Shown here piece by piece: positions 33,018 through 43,135 of a DNA stretch of 64,000 bases. Origin of the DNA: Hypomesus transpacificus (lineage: Eukaryota; Chordata; Actinopteri; Osmeriformes; Osmeridae); contig NW_025813735.1 in the NCBI RefSeq assembly GCF_021917145.1, positions 248,001 through 312,000 of the forward strand, given 5' to 3'. The notes beneath the pieces were generated by a model. It made no database searches and was not told the DNA's origin. It was given only the letters and a program-made list of their open reading frames with translations. Within the stretch, counting starts at the first letter, position 1; every line of letters begins with the position of its first letter. The position numbers were made by a program, and so were the translations under genes.

Positions 33018-35885
33018 ATGCCGCCGGTATCCGAGATGGAGGTGTCTGCTTCCCACGGAGGGTCTACCGGGGGCTTGTCCCGAGCGGACTGCCTCTGTCC
33101 AGTCTGTCTGGAGATCTTCCTCGAACCGGTCACGTTACCGTGTGGGCACACGTTCTGCAAGCCCTGCTTTCTGGAAACCGTGGATAAGGCGAACATGTGC
33201 TGCCCGCTGTGCCGCAAGCGAGTGTCGACCTGGGCGCGGCACAACGGCCGCAACAAGACACTGGTGAACAGTGAGCTGTGGCTCCAGGTGCAGGCGGCCT
33301 TCCCCGCGCAGTGCCAGCGCCGACTGGGAGGCCTGGAGGTGGACGAGGAGGAAAGTGAGTGTCTTCTGTCACAGTTATCATCAAGGAACATCAGTGTTTA
33401 GCGCTGCTGTCGTCTGTGGGCTGTCAGTGTCAGGGGCGTTTCTGGGGGAGGGGTGCAGTGCCCCTGTGACAGCAAGCTTGGACCCCCTTGTTGGCCCCCT
33501 AATTGTAGAGTCTGGATCATTTTAAACATGGTCTTTTGCCTGTTGATGCCTGTAATCCAGTGAAGAAAATCATGACAACAATAATGTTTAATGTAACTGA
33601 CCCCTCTAACAGTACAACTGTGCCTGTCGGTGTTCGTTGGGGCAGTGCGAAAATGACAGTTATCTTTCAAGACATTCCAAACCCAACAGCAGAAGGTTGA
33701 TAGTGTGAACTGGCCTCAAGTCTGTGTGTGTCACTGGATGATGAGCTGTGCTGACCTGTGTGTGTGTGTGCGTCTGCAGTATCGTTCTTCAGGCCGCAGG
33801 TGTGTCTGCCAGGAGAGGTGAGGCAGGAGTACGAGGATCAGATCAGCAAGGTGAGGGCTCTCTGCAGATACGCTTAGCTGCACCATGTGTTTACACTGAA
33901 ACCAAATCAGTGTCAGTAAACCATGTCTCTCCTCCTCTCTTTCCCTCCCCCCCTCCACCCGCCCGCCGTACCCTCCTGCCCCCTCTGCTCCTCCTGCCCC
34001 CCCCCCGCTCCTCCTGCCCCCCCTGCTCCTCCTGCCCCCCCCGCTCCTCCTGCCCCCCCTGCTCCTCCTGCCCCCCCCCGCTCCTCCTGCCCCTCCTGCC
34101 CCCTCTGCTCCTCCTGCCCCTCCTGCCCCTTCTGCTCCTCCTGCTCCTCCTGCCCCCCCCGCTCCTCCTGCCCCCCCTGCTCCTCCTGCCCCCCCCCGCT
34201 CCTCCTGCCCCCCCTGCTCCCTCTGGTTCTCCTGCCCCCCCTGCCCCTCCTGCCCCTTCTGCTCCTCCTGCCCCCTCTGCCCCCCCTGCCCCTCCTGCCC
34301 CCCTGCCCCTTCTGCTCCTCCTGCCCCTTCTGCTCCTCCTGCCCACCCTGTCCCCCCTGCCCCTCCTCCAGCTGGCGGAGGAGAAGCGGGCTGTGGAGGA
34401 GGCGGAGAGGAGGGCCAGTGAGGAGTACATCCAGCGTCTCCTGGCGGAGGAGGAGGGCCGCCTGGTGGAGGAGAGCAGGAGGCAGGAGCAGAGGCAGCTG
34501 GAGGATGATGAGAGGCTGGCCTGGACGCTCAGTGAGGAGCTGGTGAGTAGGAGGCACATGCTGTCCAGGGGGACAAGAGGAAAGTAGTCGGTGTCAAGGG
34601 ATGTGGTCATCGTTTGGTACCTTCCCTTTCCTCTCGAGGCCTTGTGGGAAGACATCCGGCTATTTGGGGAAATAGTTGTTGATTGGTGCCCTCCCTCCTC
34701 AGAATCAAAGCCCGATCTCAGAATCACAGAGGAACACTCGTTTGAATAAAAACCCCCTGGCCAAGAGGAAACCACACACCAACGCTGGAGATATAGAGAA
34801 GTGAGTGTGAACAGTGATAACAGTAACACCACCTCACACCAGGCACACTTAAAGTCACCACATCCCAAGCATGGAGCAGCAACAAGAACATCTGTACTCC
34901 AGTACAGGTGGTTACTGTGTCTCTGTCTCCTAGGTTCTTAAGCCCTCTCCCGAGGCCCCTCAGCGATCCAGAGACCAGCTCCAGCCTCGCGGCCAACAAG
35001 GTGGGGCTCTGTCTCTCCCATGTTAACATGAGCAAAACAAGTTTCTACACGCTCTTAGTAGACGTGTTATAGTTGGATAAACATGAAGAACATTGTTGTG
35101 TTTCTGTCTTGTGCCAGGAGAACGTTTCCTGCCCAGACAGGAAGTCCTCCACACCCAGACCAGACCTCTGTCAGGAGCATCCCAGCATGCAGTGCGTCGC
35201 CACAACGTCAACAGAAGGCTCCATGCACCCCTCAACTAGCCACACCCCACACACAAACTCCTCCCACATCCACCCCTCCACAGGCCCCTCCCACACCAGC
35301 CCCAAGCCAGTGTCTGTATCCAAGAGGAAGAGCTCGGAGCTGGGTCCCAGGGAGGAGGTGGAGGCTTTCAGCAAACGTCCGTGCCCAGCGGGGTCTCCCC
35401 CCGGGGGCGGAGAGCCCCCCTGGGCCCCGGAAGAGGCCACGCTGCTTCAGGAGCTGGCCCAAAGGGAGGAGGTGCTGTTCAGGCAGCATGAGGAGGACCA
35501 CAGGCTGGCCCAGGCCCTGCAGAAGGAGCTGGACCAGGAAGTGGCCCTCCAGGCTGTCGACCGCAGGAAGGGCTCCAGCGACCAGTACCTGCTCCGACAG
35601 AAGCCCAGCCGCGTTCAGTCCAGCTCGGGGCCGGTGGCCGCCACTCCCCCCTGCACCAACAGGGAGCGCTCTCGCTCGGCCAGCGCCACCAAACGGGGCG
35701 CGTCGGAGAGGAGACTGTCCAGCCCCAGGGTGAGAGGAGGAGGGGGGCAGGGCGGCCCCAGGGTGAGAGGAGGAGGAGGAGGAGGGGGGCAGGGCGGCCC
35801 CTCCAGCCCTGCTGCACCCTTGCTCTCCATGGGTAGAGCCAGCAGGCAGGCCTCCCTCATGGACATGTTCCCCCCAGGACAATGA
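33018..35885 (+). CDS. rnf168: E3 ubiquitin ligase RNF168, 6 coding exons
   Basis: Nuclear RING E3 that ubiquitinates H2A/H2A.X at DNA double-strand breaks and recruits 53BP1 and BRCA1 complexes. Exons: 33018-33354, 33780-33850, 34372-34542, 34703-34800, 34934-35000, 35118-35885; 503 residues against 571 in human. The RING (about residues 20-65) shows CPVC, LPCGHTFC, KPCF and CCPLC. MIU1 region is EEYIQRLLAEEE, followed by GDIEKFLSP (human GDIQKYLTP). MIU2-like FRQHEEDHRLAQALQKEL precedes a DQYLLR motif matching the LRM2 region, and the C-terminus QASLMDMF is like the human end. ATG 33018 (context GAAGCCATG) is chosen; ATG 33036 is possible, and upstream in-frame sequence looks like 5' UTR. 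The middle of the protein is shorter and Pro/Ser/Gly-rich, with low-complexity GGGG at about 35730-35800. Confidence 0.94.
33425..33670 (+). repeat. dispersed repeat copy B in rnf168 intron 1
   Basis: Shares about 110 bp with the opposite-strand copy at 30315-30452 and continues to about 33670. The family is not recognised. Confidence 0.7.
33950..34371 (+). repeat. C-rich minisatellite CTCCTGCCCCCCCTG before rnf168 exon 3
   Basis: About 400 bp of CTCCTGCCCCnCTG units run directly into the CCTCCAG acceptor at 34371. Long Pro/Leu or Gly/Arg open frames over it are artefacts. Confidence 0.93.
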
Positions 35886-36056
35886 GTCCTCCTCAGCCTG
35901 ACACCGTCACTAACCCTCCCTCTCCACCTCCAGGGAGAGCGGGGAAGAGGGGGGGGGAGCAGGGAGGGGGGGAGAGCGGGGAGGAGGGGGAAAGGTTGGC
36001 CTTTTCTCTTAGTATTGTTTGTGCCTTTTGAAACTCATGCCTTGAGCTGGGTAGAG

Positions 36057-36546
36057 TAGAGAGGACTTCCACGAGGCCTTCACCTCACAGGACGTGCTGA
36101 GGAAACAGAGAGGACTTCCACGAGGCCTTCACCTCACAGGACGTGCTGAGGAAACAGAGAGGACTTCCACGAGGCCTTCACCTCACAGGACGTGCTGAGG
36201 AAACAGAGAGGACTTCCACGAGGCCTTCACCTCACAGGACGTGCTGAGGAAACAGAGAGGACTTCCACGAGGCCTTCACCTCACAGGACGTGCTGAGGAA
36301 ACAGAGAGGACTTCCACGAGGCCTTCACCTCACAGGACGTGCTGAGGAAACAGAGAGGACTTCCACGAGGCCTTCACCTCACAGGACGTGCTGAGGAAAC
36401 AGAGAGGACTTCCACGAGGCCTTCACCTCACAGGACGTGCTGAGGAAACAGAGAGGACTTCCACGAGGCCTTCACCTCACAGGACGTGCTGAGGAAACAG
36501 AGAGGACTTCCACGAGGCCTTCACCTCACAGGACGTGCTGAGGAAA
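36057..36546 (+). repeat. 49-bp minisatellite in the rnf168 3' region, about 10 copies
   Basis: Nearly perfect units starting AGAGAGGACTTCCACGAGGC and ending GACGTGCTGAGGAAAC, about 170 bp after the rnf168 stop. Confidence 0.96.
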
Positions 36547-36662
36547 GACCCCAGCTCAGGGGAGCAGCAACACCCATGGTTATCAAATCTGGTTCATATT
36601 AAACTGTTTAGTTTTTTTTGTTCCTCTCCATTCTTTAGACCCATATACTGTATTAACTATGA

Positions 36663-36668
36663 AATAAA
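36663..36668 (+). promoter_or_regulatory. candidate poly(A) signal AATAAA (rnf168)
   Basis: AATAAA about 780 bp past the rnf168 stop, just downstream of the 49-bp minisatellite. Confidence 0.5.
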
Positions 36669-38924
36669 ATCAGACACAAACAAAACTCTTGCTGGTGTTT
36701 TGCATGATGGTTGTTTAGAGGAAGTAAGCAGAGGAAGCACACTGCTGGTTTGAGGCCTGTGATGTAATAGGTCTCAACCCCAGCTGTGAAGGACAAGGGA
36801 TAATCAGAAATAACGACATACTGACTGACTCATATGACATATTGCCTTCTGATTATGTAGATTATGTTTTGTGAGAACAGCTGCAAAGATTCCCTATCCC
36901 AAGTAGCATTTTTTCAGAGGCGTAAATGGGTGGTGAAAAATGGACTTAAACAGGAAACGCAAACTCGCTTTGGTTTTTCAGGATTAGTTGGACTTTAGCA
37001 TCCTGAGATTCACGTGAGGTTTCATCACCGTGGTGACGGGCTGTGGTCATGTGACTTGCCGCAATGTCGTCGCTGTTGGGTCACTAAAAGAGTTGACTCG
37101 TCAGATGATTCAGGAGAAACAGTCAGACACTGTGTGGCTATTTTAGGAATGGATGTGTTAAAAAAGACACTCCGTGAGAAAATAAGTTGATATCAACATA
37201 TTGGGGGGGGGGGGGGGGGCTGTTCAGGCGGGTTCTCAACTCCAGAGCAGTTCTTTCACATCCGTTATAGAGGACACCGGCTTTGAGCTAGAAACTCTGC
37301 TACAGTCTTGCCCGTTGTATTTCTTTTGTCTAATTGAGAGGAATTCTTGGGCTCTCTAATTATGTCACAGATATGAACAACCGTTGGAATAACTGTCTAG
37401 GTCTAGTCAGTTAATTGGTAGCTAATTTGGTAAAATGAAGGTATACAGTTGATGAATTTAACTAGGACCTATAGCCAATTAATCAATAAAACTATTATGT
37501 TTATTTTCATTGAAATGTGTGTATTAGCCCAGCTTACTCAAAAAAAAAGCATGCCAGAGGTGAGGGTCGCCTGCTGTTTTCAGGAGGGTACGGTGAGACA
37601 AGGGCAGTTCAAACTTGACTGTGGTGTACAGTTCGTATTTTCCTTTTCCACTCTAACCGTGATTCACTGCTCCCACTTTAACTGATTTGAGGAACAGCAC
37701 TTCTCCAAACGGACCCAAAATAGCAATAAAAATGCCCCGGGAATAGCAGGCCAATGCAGTCCCTAAACAAATATTACCCAACTGCCCTTTTTGGCATCGT
37801 GTTGTTGTGTGACGTTGAAAATAATCAGTGTGTGTGTACGTGCGTGTGCGCGCGATGCCTCAGCAAACAAGGGGCGGAAAGGTGTCACTCACTGACTATA
37901 TTTGGTGTCTGCGAATGTCAAGTTCCTCATCGAAATGTGCTGAAATATTAGATCCATCTTCTCCTTCTATGTTACTCAGTTGGCACAATAAGAACTAGGC
38001 TTCTCCATCATCTCTCAAAACGGCAGGTAAGATACTCTAGTTTGATCTGGTTTTGTTGCTGTTCCACTTTTATTATAGCCTATAGAATTTAGTGCCGGCA
38101 TCAAACAAGGACTTTACTGTCTACTAATTGATGGAACAAGAAACAGATAGCCTCGTCCTATTTGTATAATATTGTATGTTGATAAAAGGGTTCGATTTGG
38201 TCCAGTCAATGTATCTGGTTAAAACAGCTATTAGCTACATTTCACCGGGGTTTATTCAAATTAATTTCTGAGATTATGAATTGAAACATTAAACAATTTT
38301 CCATGCTTTTACCTACGAATTTGTAGGTTTTAAATTCACCTCAAAATTTAAAATGTAACAAAAAAAGCAAGGTTCAGAAATTCATGTTGTTGAAATTCGA
38401 ACAGTAAAATTCAGATCCCAAAAATCAAATAAAAAAATATTAAAGCTTCAGAAATTCAAATAAAACAAAATTCAGGCTGCTCAAATTCGAATGGTGAAAT
38501 TTATATCCAAAACATTTGAAACGAAAAAATTAAGATTGGAACATTCGGGATACCAAGGTATCGCTTGCCTCAGATCGGACCTCTCCTCAGAATCCCAGGC
38601 TGTGATTGGATGACTGATCTGCATGTATGACTGCCTGCAACTACACCTGGATGAGAGGGTTTTTGAGGAGAGAGGTCTGCAGTTGGACCATTCTCGGAGA
38701 AGTGAGATGGTTCGATTACATTCAGGCTCGATTGCCTTACTTTTTCGGCTGAAATTTTGGGGATCTGAATTTCACCATTCATATATTTACATTTAGGTGG
38801 TGTTTAAATGTCAATATTAAGTATCCAATGCCTCTTAAAATTCAAAACATATCACTGATTTGCTTCCATATGAAATTATTTGACTCACTATTTAAATAAT
38901 ATTGCTGTGGTCCTGTCCAGAGTA
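36669..38924. other. intergenic region between rnf168 and the tm4sf19-like gene
   Basis: AT-rich. Contains a G run at 37203-37219. The segment at about 38330-38790 is rich in AAATTC motifs and has an inverted pair (GAATGGTGAAATTTATATCC near 38490 against GGATCTGAATTTCACCATTC near 38760), suggesting a degraded foldback element. An AG at 38919-38920 could be the acceptor of the first coding exon. Confidence 0.5.
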
Positions 38925-41900
38925 ATGTGTGTGGTGAGCTGCTCCAGGTGTGTGGGTGTGGCCCTGGTTCCCCTGGCCTTGTTGTGCATCCTGGCCAACA
39001 GCCTGCTGTTCTTCCCCTGGCTGGAGGGACGCTACCTGCTGGAGGGTCATGTGACCAGAGAGGCCACCTATGGAACCGGCTTGTGGGCGTCGGGATTCCT
39101 GGTAAGATATTTAGCGAGGGGGTCGGGGTGTGTGGGGTTGAGTTTTAGTGTTTGTATGTGTGTGTGTGTGCATGTGTGTGTGTACATGCTTGCTTGAGTG
39201 TGCATGTGTGTGTATGTACATGTGTGTGTGCATGCTTGCTTGTGTGTGTGCATGTGTGTGTGCGTGCGTACACCCATCTGTGTGGTTCTGTGTAACAGTG
39301 TGGGTTCTGTGGAACTGTGGTTCTGTGTAACAGTGTGTGGTTCTGTGTAACAGTGTGGGGTTCTGTGGAACTGTGTGGGGTTCTGTGTAACAGTGTGGGG
39401 TTCTGTGTAACAGTGTGTGGTTCTGACTGCAGGATCAGTGCCTTCACCGGTTTCTGATTACTTTCCTCTTGTTCTGTGTTCCTGATGTCGATCACTCACC
39501 CGCACCTGTGAAGGGACCTTACAGAGCTTTCAAACTGTTGTAATAGTAAATGTATTATACAAAATAACAGTGGGAGGAATTGTGTGAATTATCAAGCCTT
39601 TCACATGTATCTGAATTGTTTTTCTATCATTGTGTTTTCTGTGTTTTGCTTCGCAGGTTCTGGTCGGAGCGAGAGGATTTATAATTGGCAGCTCAAAGAC
39701 GGGCTGCTGTGGATTCAGGACTGAGGTGAGGGTGAATATTAGGATCAGGGTGAAGGTGGATATTAGGATCAGGGTGAATATTAGGATCAGGGTGAATATT
39801 AGGATTAGGGTGAAGGTACTGGTTGGATTAGGGTTAGTGGCTTTGATCTTGAGTGCAACGGAATCAACTTCCGAAGATCTGGTTCTGTATCTGTGCTGAG
39901 GTAAAGTGTTCTAACTCTATGGTTTTGGCCGTGTCTGTGCTGAGGTAAAGTGTTCTAACTCTATGGTTTTGGCCGTGTCTGTGCTGAGGTAAAGTGTTCT
40001 AACTCTATGGTTTTGGCCGTCTCTGTGCTGAGGTAAAGTGTTCTAACTCTATGGTTTTGGCCGTCTCTGTGCTGCCAGATGCTGTTCCAGGTGGGCTCCT
40101 CCTGCGTGGCCCTGACTGCTGCTGCCCTCTGCTGTCTGGTGAGCGCCAGCGCGCTGGTCCACGGCCCGCTGTGCCTCCATAACTCCACGCAGGGCCAGGC
40201 CTGGGCGTCCCCGTTCAGACGCACGTCCAGCCAGTGAGTACGGCTCTCCTGGGAGAGCACAACACTACCTGGTCTTTACACATACATGGAGACATACAGA
40301 CTTTGGCGCAGTACTGTACACAGGACAGTCTACCTGTATGACCCTGCTCTGTGTTCTCAGGGACCCAGTCTACCTGTATGACCCTGCTCTGTGTTCTCAG
40401 GGACCCAGTCTACCTGTATGACCCTGCTCTGTGTTCTCAGGGACCCAGTCTACCTGTATGACCCTGCTCTGTGTTCCCACGGACCCAGTCTACCTGTATG
40501 ACCCTGCTCTGTGTTCTCAGGGACCCAGTCTACCTGTATGACCCTGCTCTGTGTTCCCACGGACCCAGTCTACCTGTATGACCCTGCTCTGTGTTCTCAG
40601 GGACCCAGTCTACCTGTATGACCCTGCTCTGTGTTCTCAGGGACCCAGTCTACCTGTATGACCCTGCTCTGTGTTCTCAGGGACCCAGTCTACCTGTATG
40701 ACCCTGCTCTGTGTTCTCAGGGACCCAGTCTACCTGTATGACCCTGCTCTGTGTTCTCAGGGACCCAGTCTACCTGTATGACCCTGCTCTGTGTTCTCAG
40801 GGACCCAGTCTACCTGTATGACCCTGCTCTGTGTTCCCACGGACCCAGTCTACCTGTATGACCCTGCTCTGTGTTCTCAGGGACCCAGTCTACCTGTATG
40901 ACCCTGCTCTGTGTTCTCAGGGACCCAGTCTACCTGTTTGACCCTGCTCTGTGTTCTCAGGGACCCAGTCTACCTGTATGACCCTGCTCTGTGTTCTCAG
41001 GGACCCAGTCTACCTGTATGACCCTGCTCTGTGTTCTCAGGGACCCAGTCTACCTGTATGACCCTGCTCTGTGTTCTCAGGGACCCAGTCTACCTGTATG
41101 ACCCTGCTCTGTGTTCCCACGGACCCAGTCTACCTGTATGACCCTGCTCTGTGTTCTCAGGGACCCAGTCTACCTGTATGACCCTGCTCTGTGTTCCCAC
41201 GGACCCAGTCTACCTGTATGACCCTGCTCTGTGTTCTCAGGGACCCAGTCTACCTGTATGACCCTGCTCTGTGTTCCCACGGACCCAGTCTACCTGTATG
41301 ACCCTGCTCTGTGTTCTCAGGGACCCAGTCTACCTGTATGACCCTGCTCTGTGTTCTCAGGGACCCAGTCTACCTGTATGACCCTGCTCTGTGTTCTCAG
41401 GGACCCAGTCTACCTGTATGACCCTGCTCTGTGTTCTCAGGGACCCAGTCTACCTGTATGACCCTGCTCTGTGTTCTCAGGGACCCAGTCTACCTGTATG
41501 ACCCTGCTCTGTGTTCTCAGGGACCCAGTCTACCTGTTTGACCCTGCTCTGTGTTCTCAGGGACCCAGTCTACCTGTATGACCCTGCTCTGTGTTCTCAG
41601 GGACCCAGTCTACCTGTATGACCCTGCTCTGTGTTCTCAGGGACCCAGTCTACCTGTATGACCCTGCTCTGTGTTCTCAGGGACCCAGTCTACCTGTATG
41701 ACCCTGCTCTGTGTTCTCAGGGACCCAGTCTACCTGTATGACCCTGCTCTGTGTTCTCAGGGACCCAGTCTACCTGTATGACCCTGCTCTGTGTTCTCAG
41801 GGACCCAGTCTACCTGTATGACCCTGCTCTGTGTTCCCACGGACCCAGTCTACCTGTATGACCCTGCTCTGTGTTCTCAGGGACCCAGTCTACCTGTATG

Positions 41901-42428
41901 ACCCTGCTCTGTGTTCCCACGGACCCAGTCTACCTGTATGACCCTGCTCTGTGTTCTCAGGGACCCAGTCTACCTGTATGACCCTGCTCTGTGTTCTCAG
42001 GGACCCAGTCTACCTGTATGACCCTGCTCTGTGTTCTCAGGGACCCAGTCTACCTGTATGCCCCTGCTCTTTGGGACTCTGCCTGTGAGGAGCCAAGGAG
42101 TGCTGTGTTGTGGCACGTGGTGCTGTTCTCTGTCCTGGCAGCCAGCAGTGCCCTGCAGGCTCTCCTCTGTGCTGCCCACACACTCAACTCCATATGTGGC
42201 GTCGTCTTCGGTCGAGGGTTCTGCCGAAACAAGGTGCGCTTATTTACATCACTCAGAATGTGGTGCAAGTGTGTGTGTGTTTGTTATGTGATGTCGTAGT
42301 TAATGAGGTGCAGCTGAAAGAGTGTGGGGGGGTTGTCTGCGTGTGTCTTCACCAGCTGCATGTCGTCGTGTCAGAAGTCTCATAGTGTGTGTGTGTGTGT
42401 GTTTCAGGTCAGTCCAGTCTCTGTTTAA
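38925..42428 (+). CDS. tm4sf19: transmembrane 4 L6 family protein, TM4SF19-like, 5 coding exons
   Basis: Four-pass L6-antigen-type membrane protein. Exons: 38925-39101, 39657-39725, 40079-40233, 42041-42233, 42408-42428 (stop TAA); 204 residues against 209 in human TM4SF19. Visible features are TM1 (VGVALVPLALLCILANSLLF), the GTGLWASGFLVL segment of TM2, the Cys-rich loop CCGFRTE, the extracellular loop with an NST glycosylation site and PVYLYAPALWDSACEEP, then VLWHVVLFSVL (TM4). GTGLW and YLY...LW.S.C.EP are shared with TM4SF19, and linkage to rnf168 matches human 3q29. The last exon adds only VSPVSV. Exon 4 is preceded by 42 tandem copies of its own acceptor. A different L6 paralogue cannot be excluded. 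Confidence 0.85.
39294..39425 (+). repeat. GTGTGGTTCTGTGTAACA repeats
   Basis: About seven imperfect 18-20-bp units in intron 1 of the tm4sf19-like gene, following a GT microsatellite (39150-39265). Confidence 0.85.
39722..40075 (+). repeat. two short minisatellites in intron 2 of the tm4sf19-like gene
   Basis: (A) GGGTGAATATTAGGATCA units at about 39726-39830, starting at the donor. (B) Four 44-bp units containing AAAGTGTTCTAACTCTATGG and GTCTGTGCTGAGGT at about 39890-40075. The last unit reads GTGCTGCCAG and becomes the exon 3 acceptor. Confidence 0.88.
40321..42060 (+). repeat. 40-bp minisatellite of splice acceptor plus exon start, 42 exact-length copies
   Basis: Unit: GGACCCAGTCTACCTGTATG plus ACCCTGCTCTGTGTTCTCAG, at regular 40-bp spacing from 40361, with a degenerate copy at 40321. 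Exon 4 itself begins as the next unit (42041: GGACCCAGTCTACCTGTATG). Eight units end CCCAC instead of CTCAG and so lose the AG; two have TTTG for TATG. Confidence 0.98.
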
Positions 42429-42454
42429 GCTCCAGGACTGTGAGAAGAGAGGAA

Positions 42455-42865
42455 GGGATTATGGTGATGATGAAGAGGATAGTGATGATGATGATGACGA
42501 TGGTGATGAAGAGTATAGTGATGATGATGATGACGATGGTGATGAAGAGGATAGTGATGATGATGATGACGATGGTGATGAAGAGTATAGTGATGATGAT
42601 GATGACGATGGTGATGAAGAGTATAGTGATGATGGTGATGACGATGGTGATGAAGAGTATAGTGATGATGGTGATGACGATGGTGATGAAGAGTATAGTG
42701 ATGATGGTGATGACGATGGTGATGAAGAGTATAGTGATGATGGTGATGACGATGGTGATGAAGAGTATAGTGATGATGATGATGACGATGGTGATGAAGA
42801 GTATAGTGATGATGATGATGACGATGGTGATGAAGAGTATAGTGATGATGGTGATGATGCAGGAG
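42455..42865 (+). repeat. 36-bp GAT-rich repeat in the tm4sf19-like 3' region, about 11 copies
   Basis: Units GATGAAGAGTATAGTGATGA plus TGATGATGACGATGGT. In one frame they encode Asp/Glu runs. They follow the stop codon of the predicted protein by about 30 bp. Confidence 0.95.
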
Positions 42866-43129
42866 TACGTTTCCCTGTGATGATGATCCCATGATGATTG
42901 TCAACCTTGAAGCAGAAACATACCTGTGGTTAGTATACTTCGGACCATGAGAAGTCCACAGTAGCAGGAAAGCACACTAGCACTTTAAATAGAAAACTGG
43001 TGGTAAATAACCTTCACTTGTACATTCACCTATGTATTTTAATAGTATAACTCAAATCTAACATGTTGTTAATGTAATTTGCCCATACTGTGAATCAATA
43101 ACTTATTTATTTCTGTAGTTATTTGCAAA

Positions 43130-43135
43130 AATAAA
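43130..43135 (+). promoter_or_regulatory. candidate poly(A) signal AATAAA (tm4sf19-like)
   Basis: AATAAA about 700 bp after the stop, in an AT-rich stretch and followed by TTTTATTTTGT. Confidence 0.55.

Noticed and set aside
33891-34868. Overlapping Pro/Leu-rich plus-strand and Gly/Arg-rich minus-strand open frames
   Set aside because: They follow the C-rich CTCCTGCCCC array before rnf168 exon 3; only the exon 34372-34542 portion in the RNF168 frame is coding.
40361-42040. CRISPR array
   Set aside because: Repeats are head-to-tail with no unique spacers, in a vertebrate gene; it is a minisatellite derived from an exon start.
42425-42904. Minus-strand His/Tyr-rich frame over the GAT repeat
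   Set aside because: Trinucleotide-type repeat open in every frame, with no homology.
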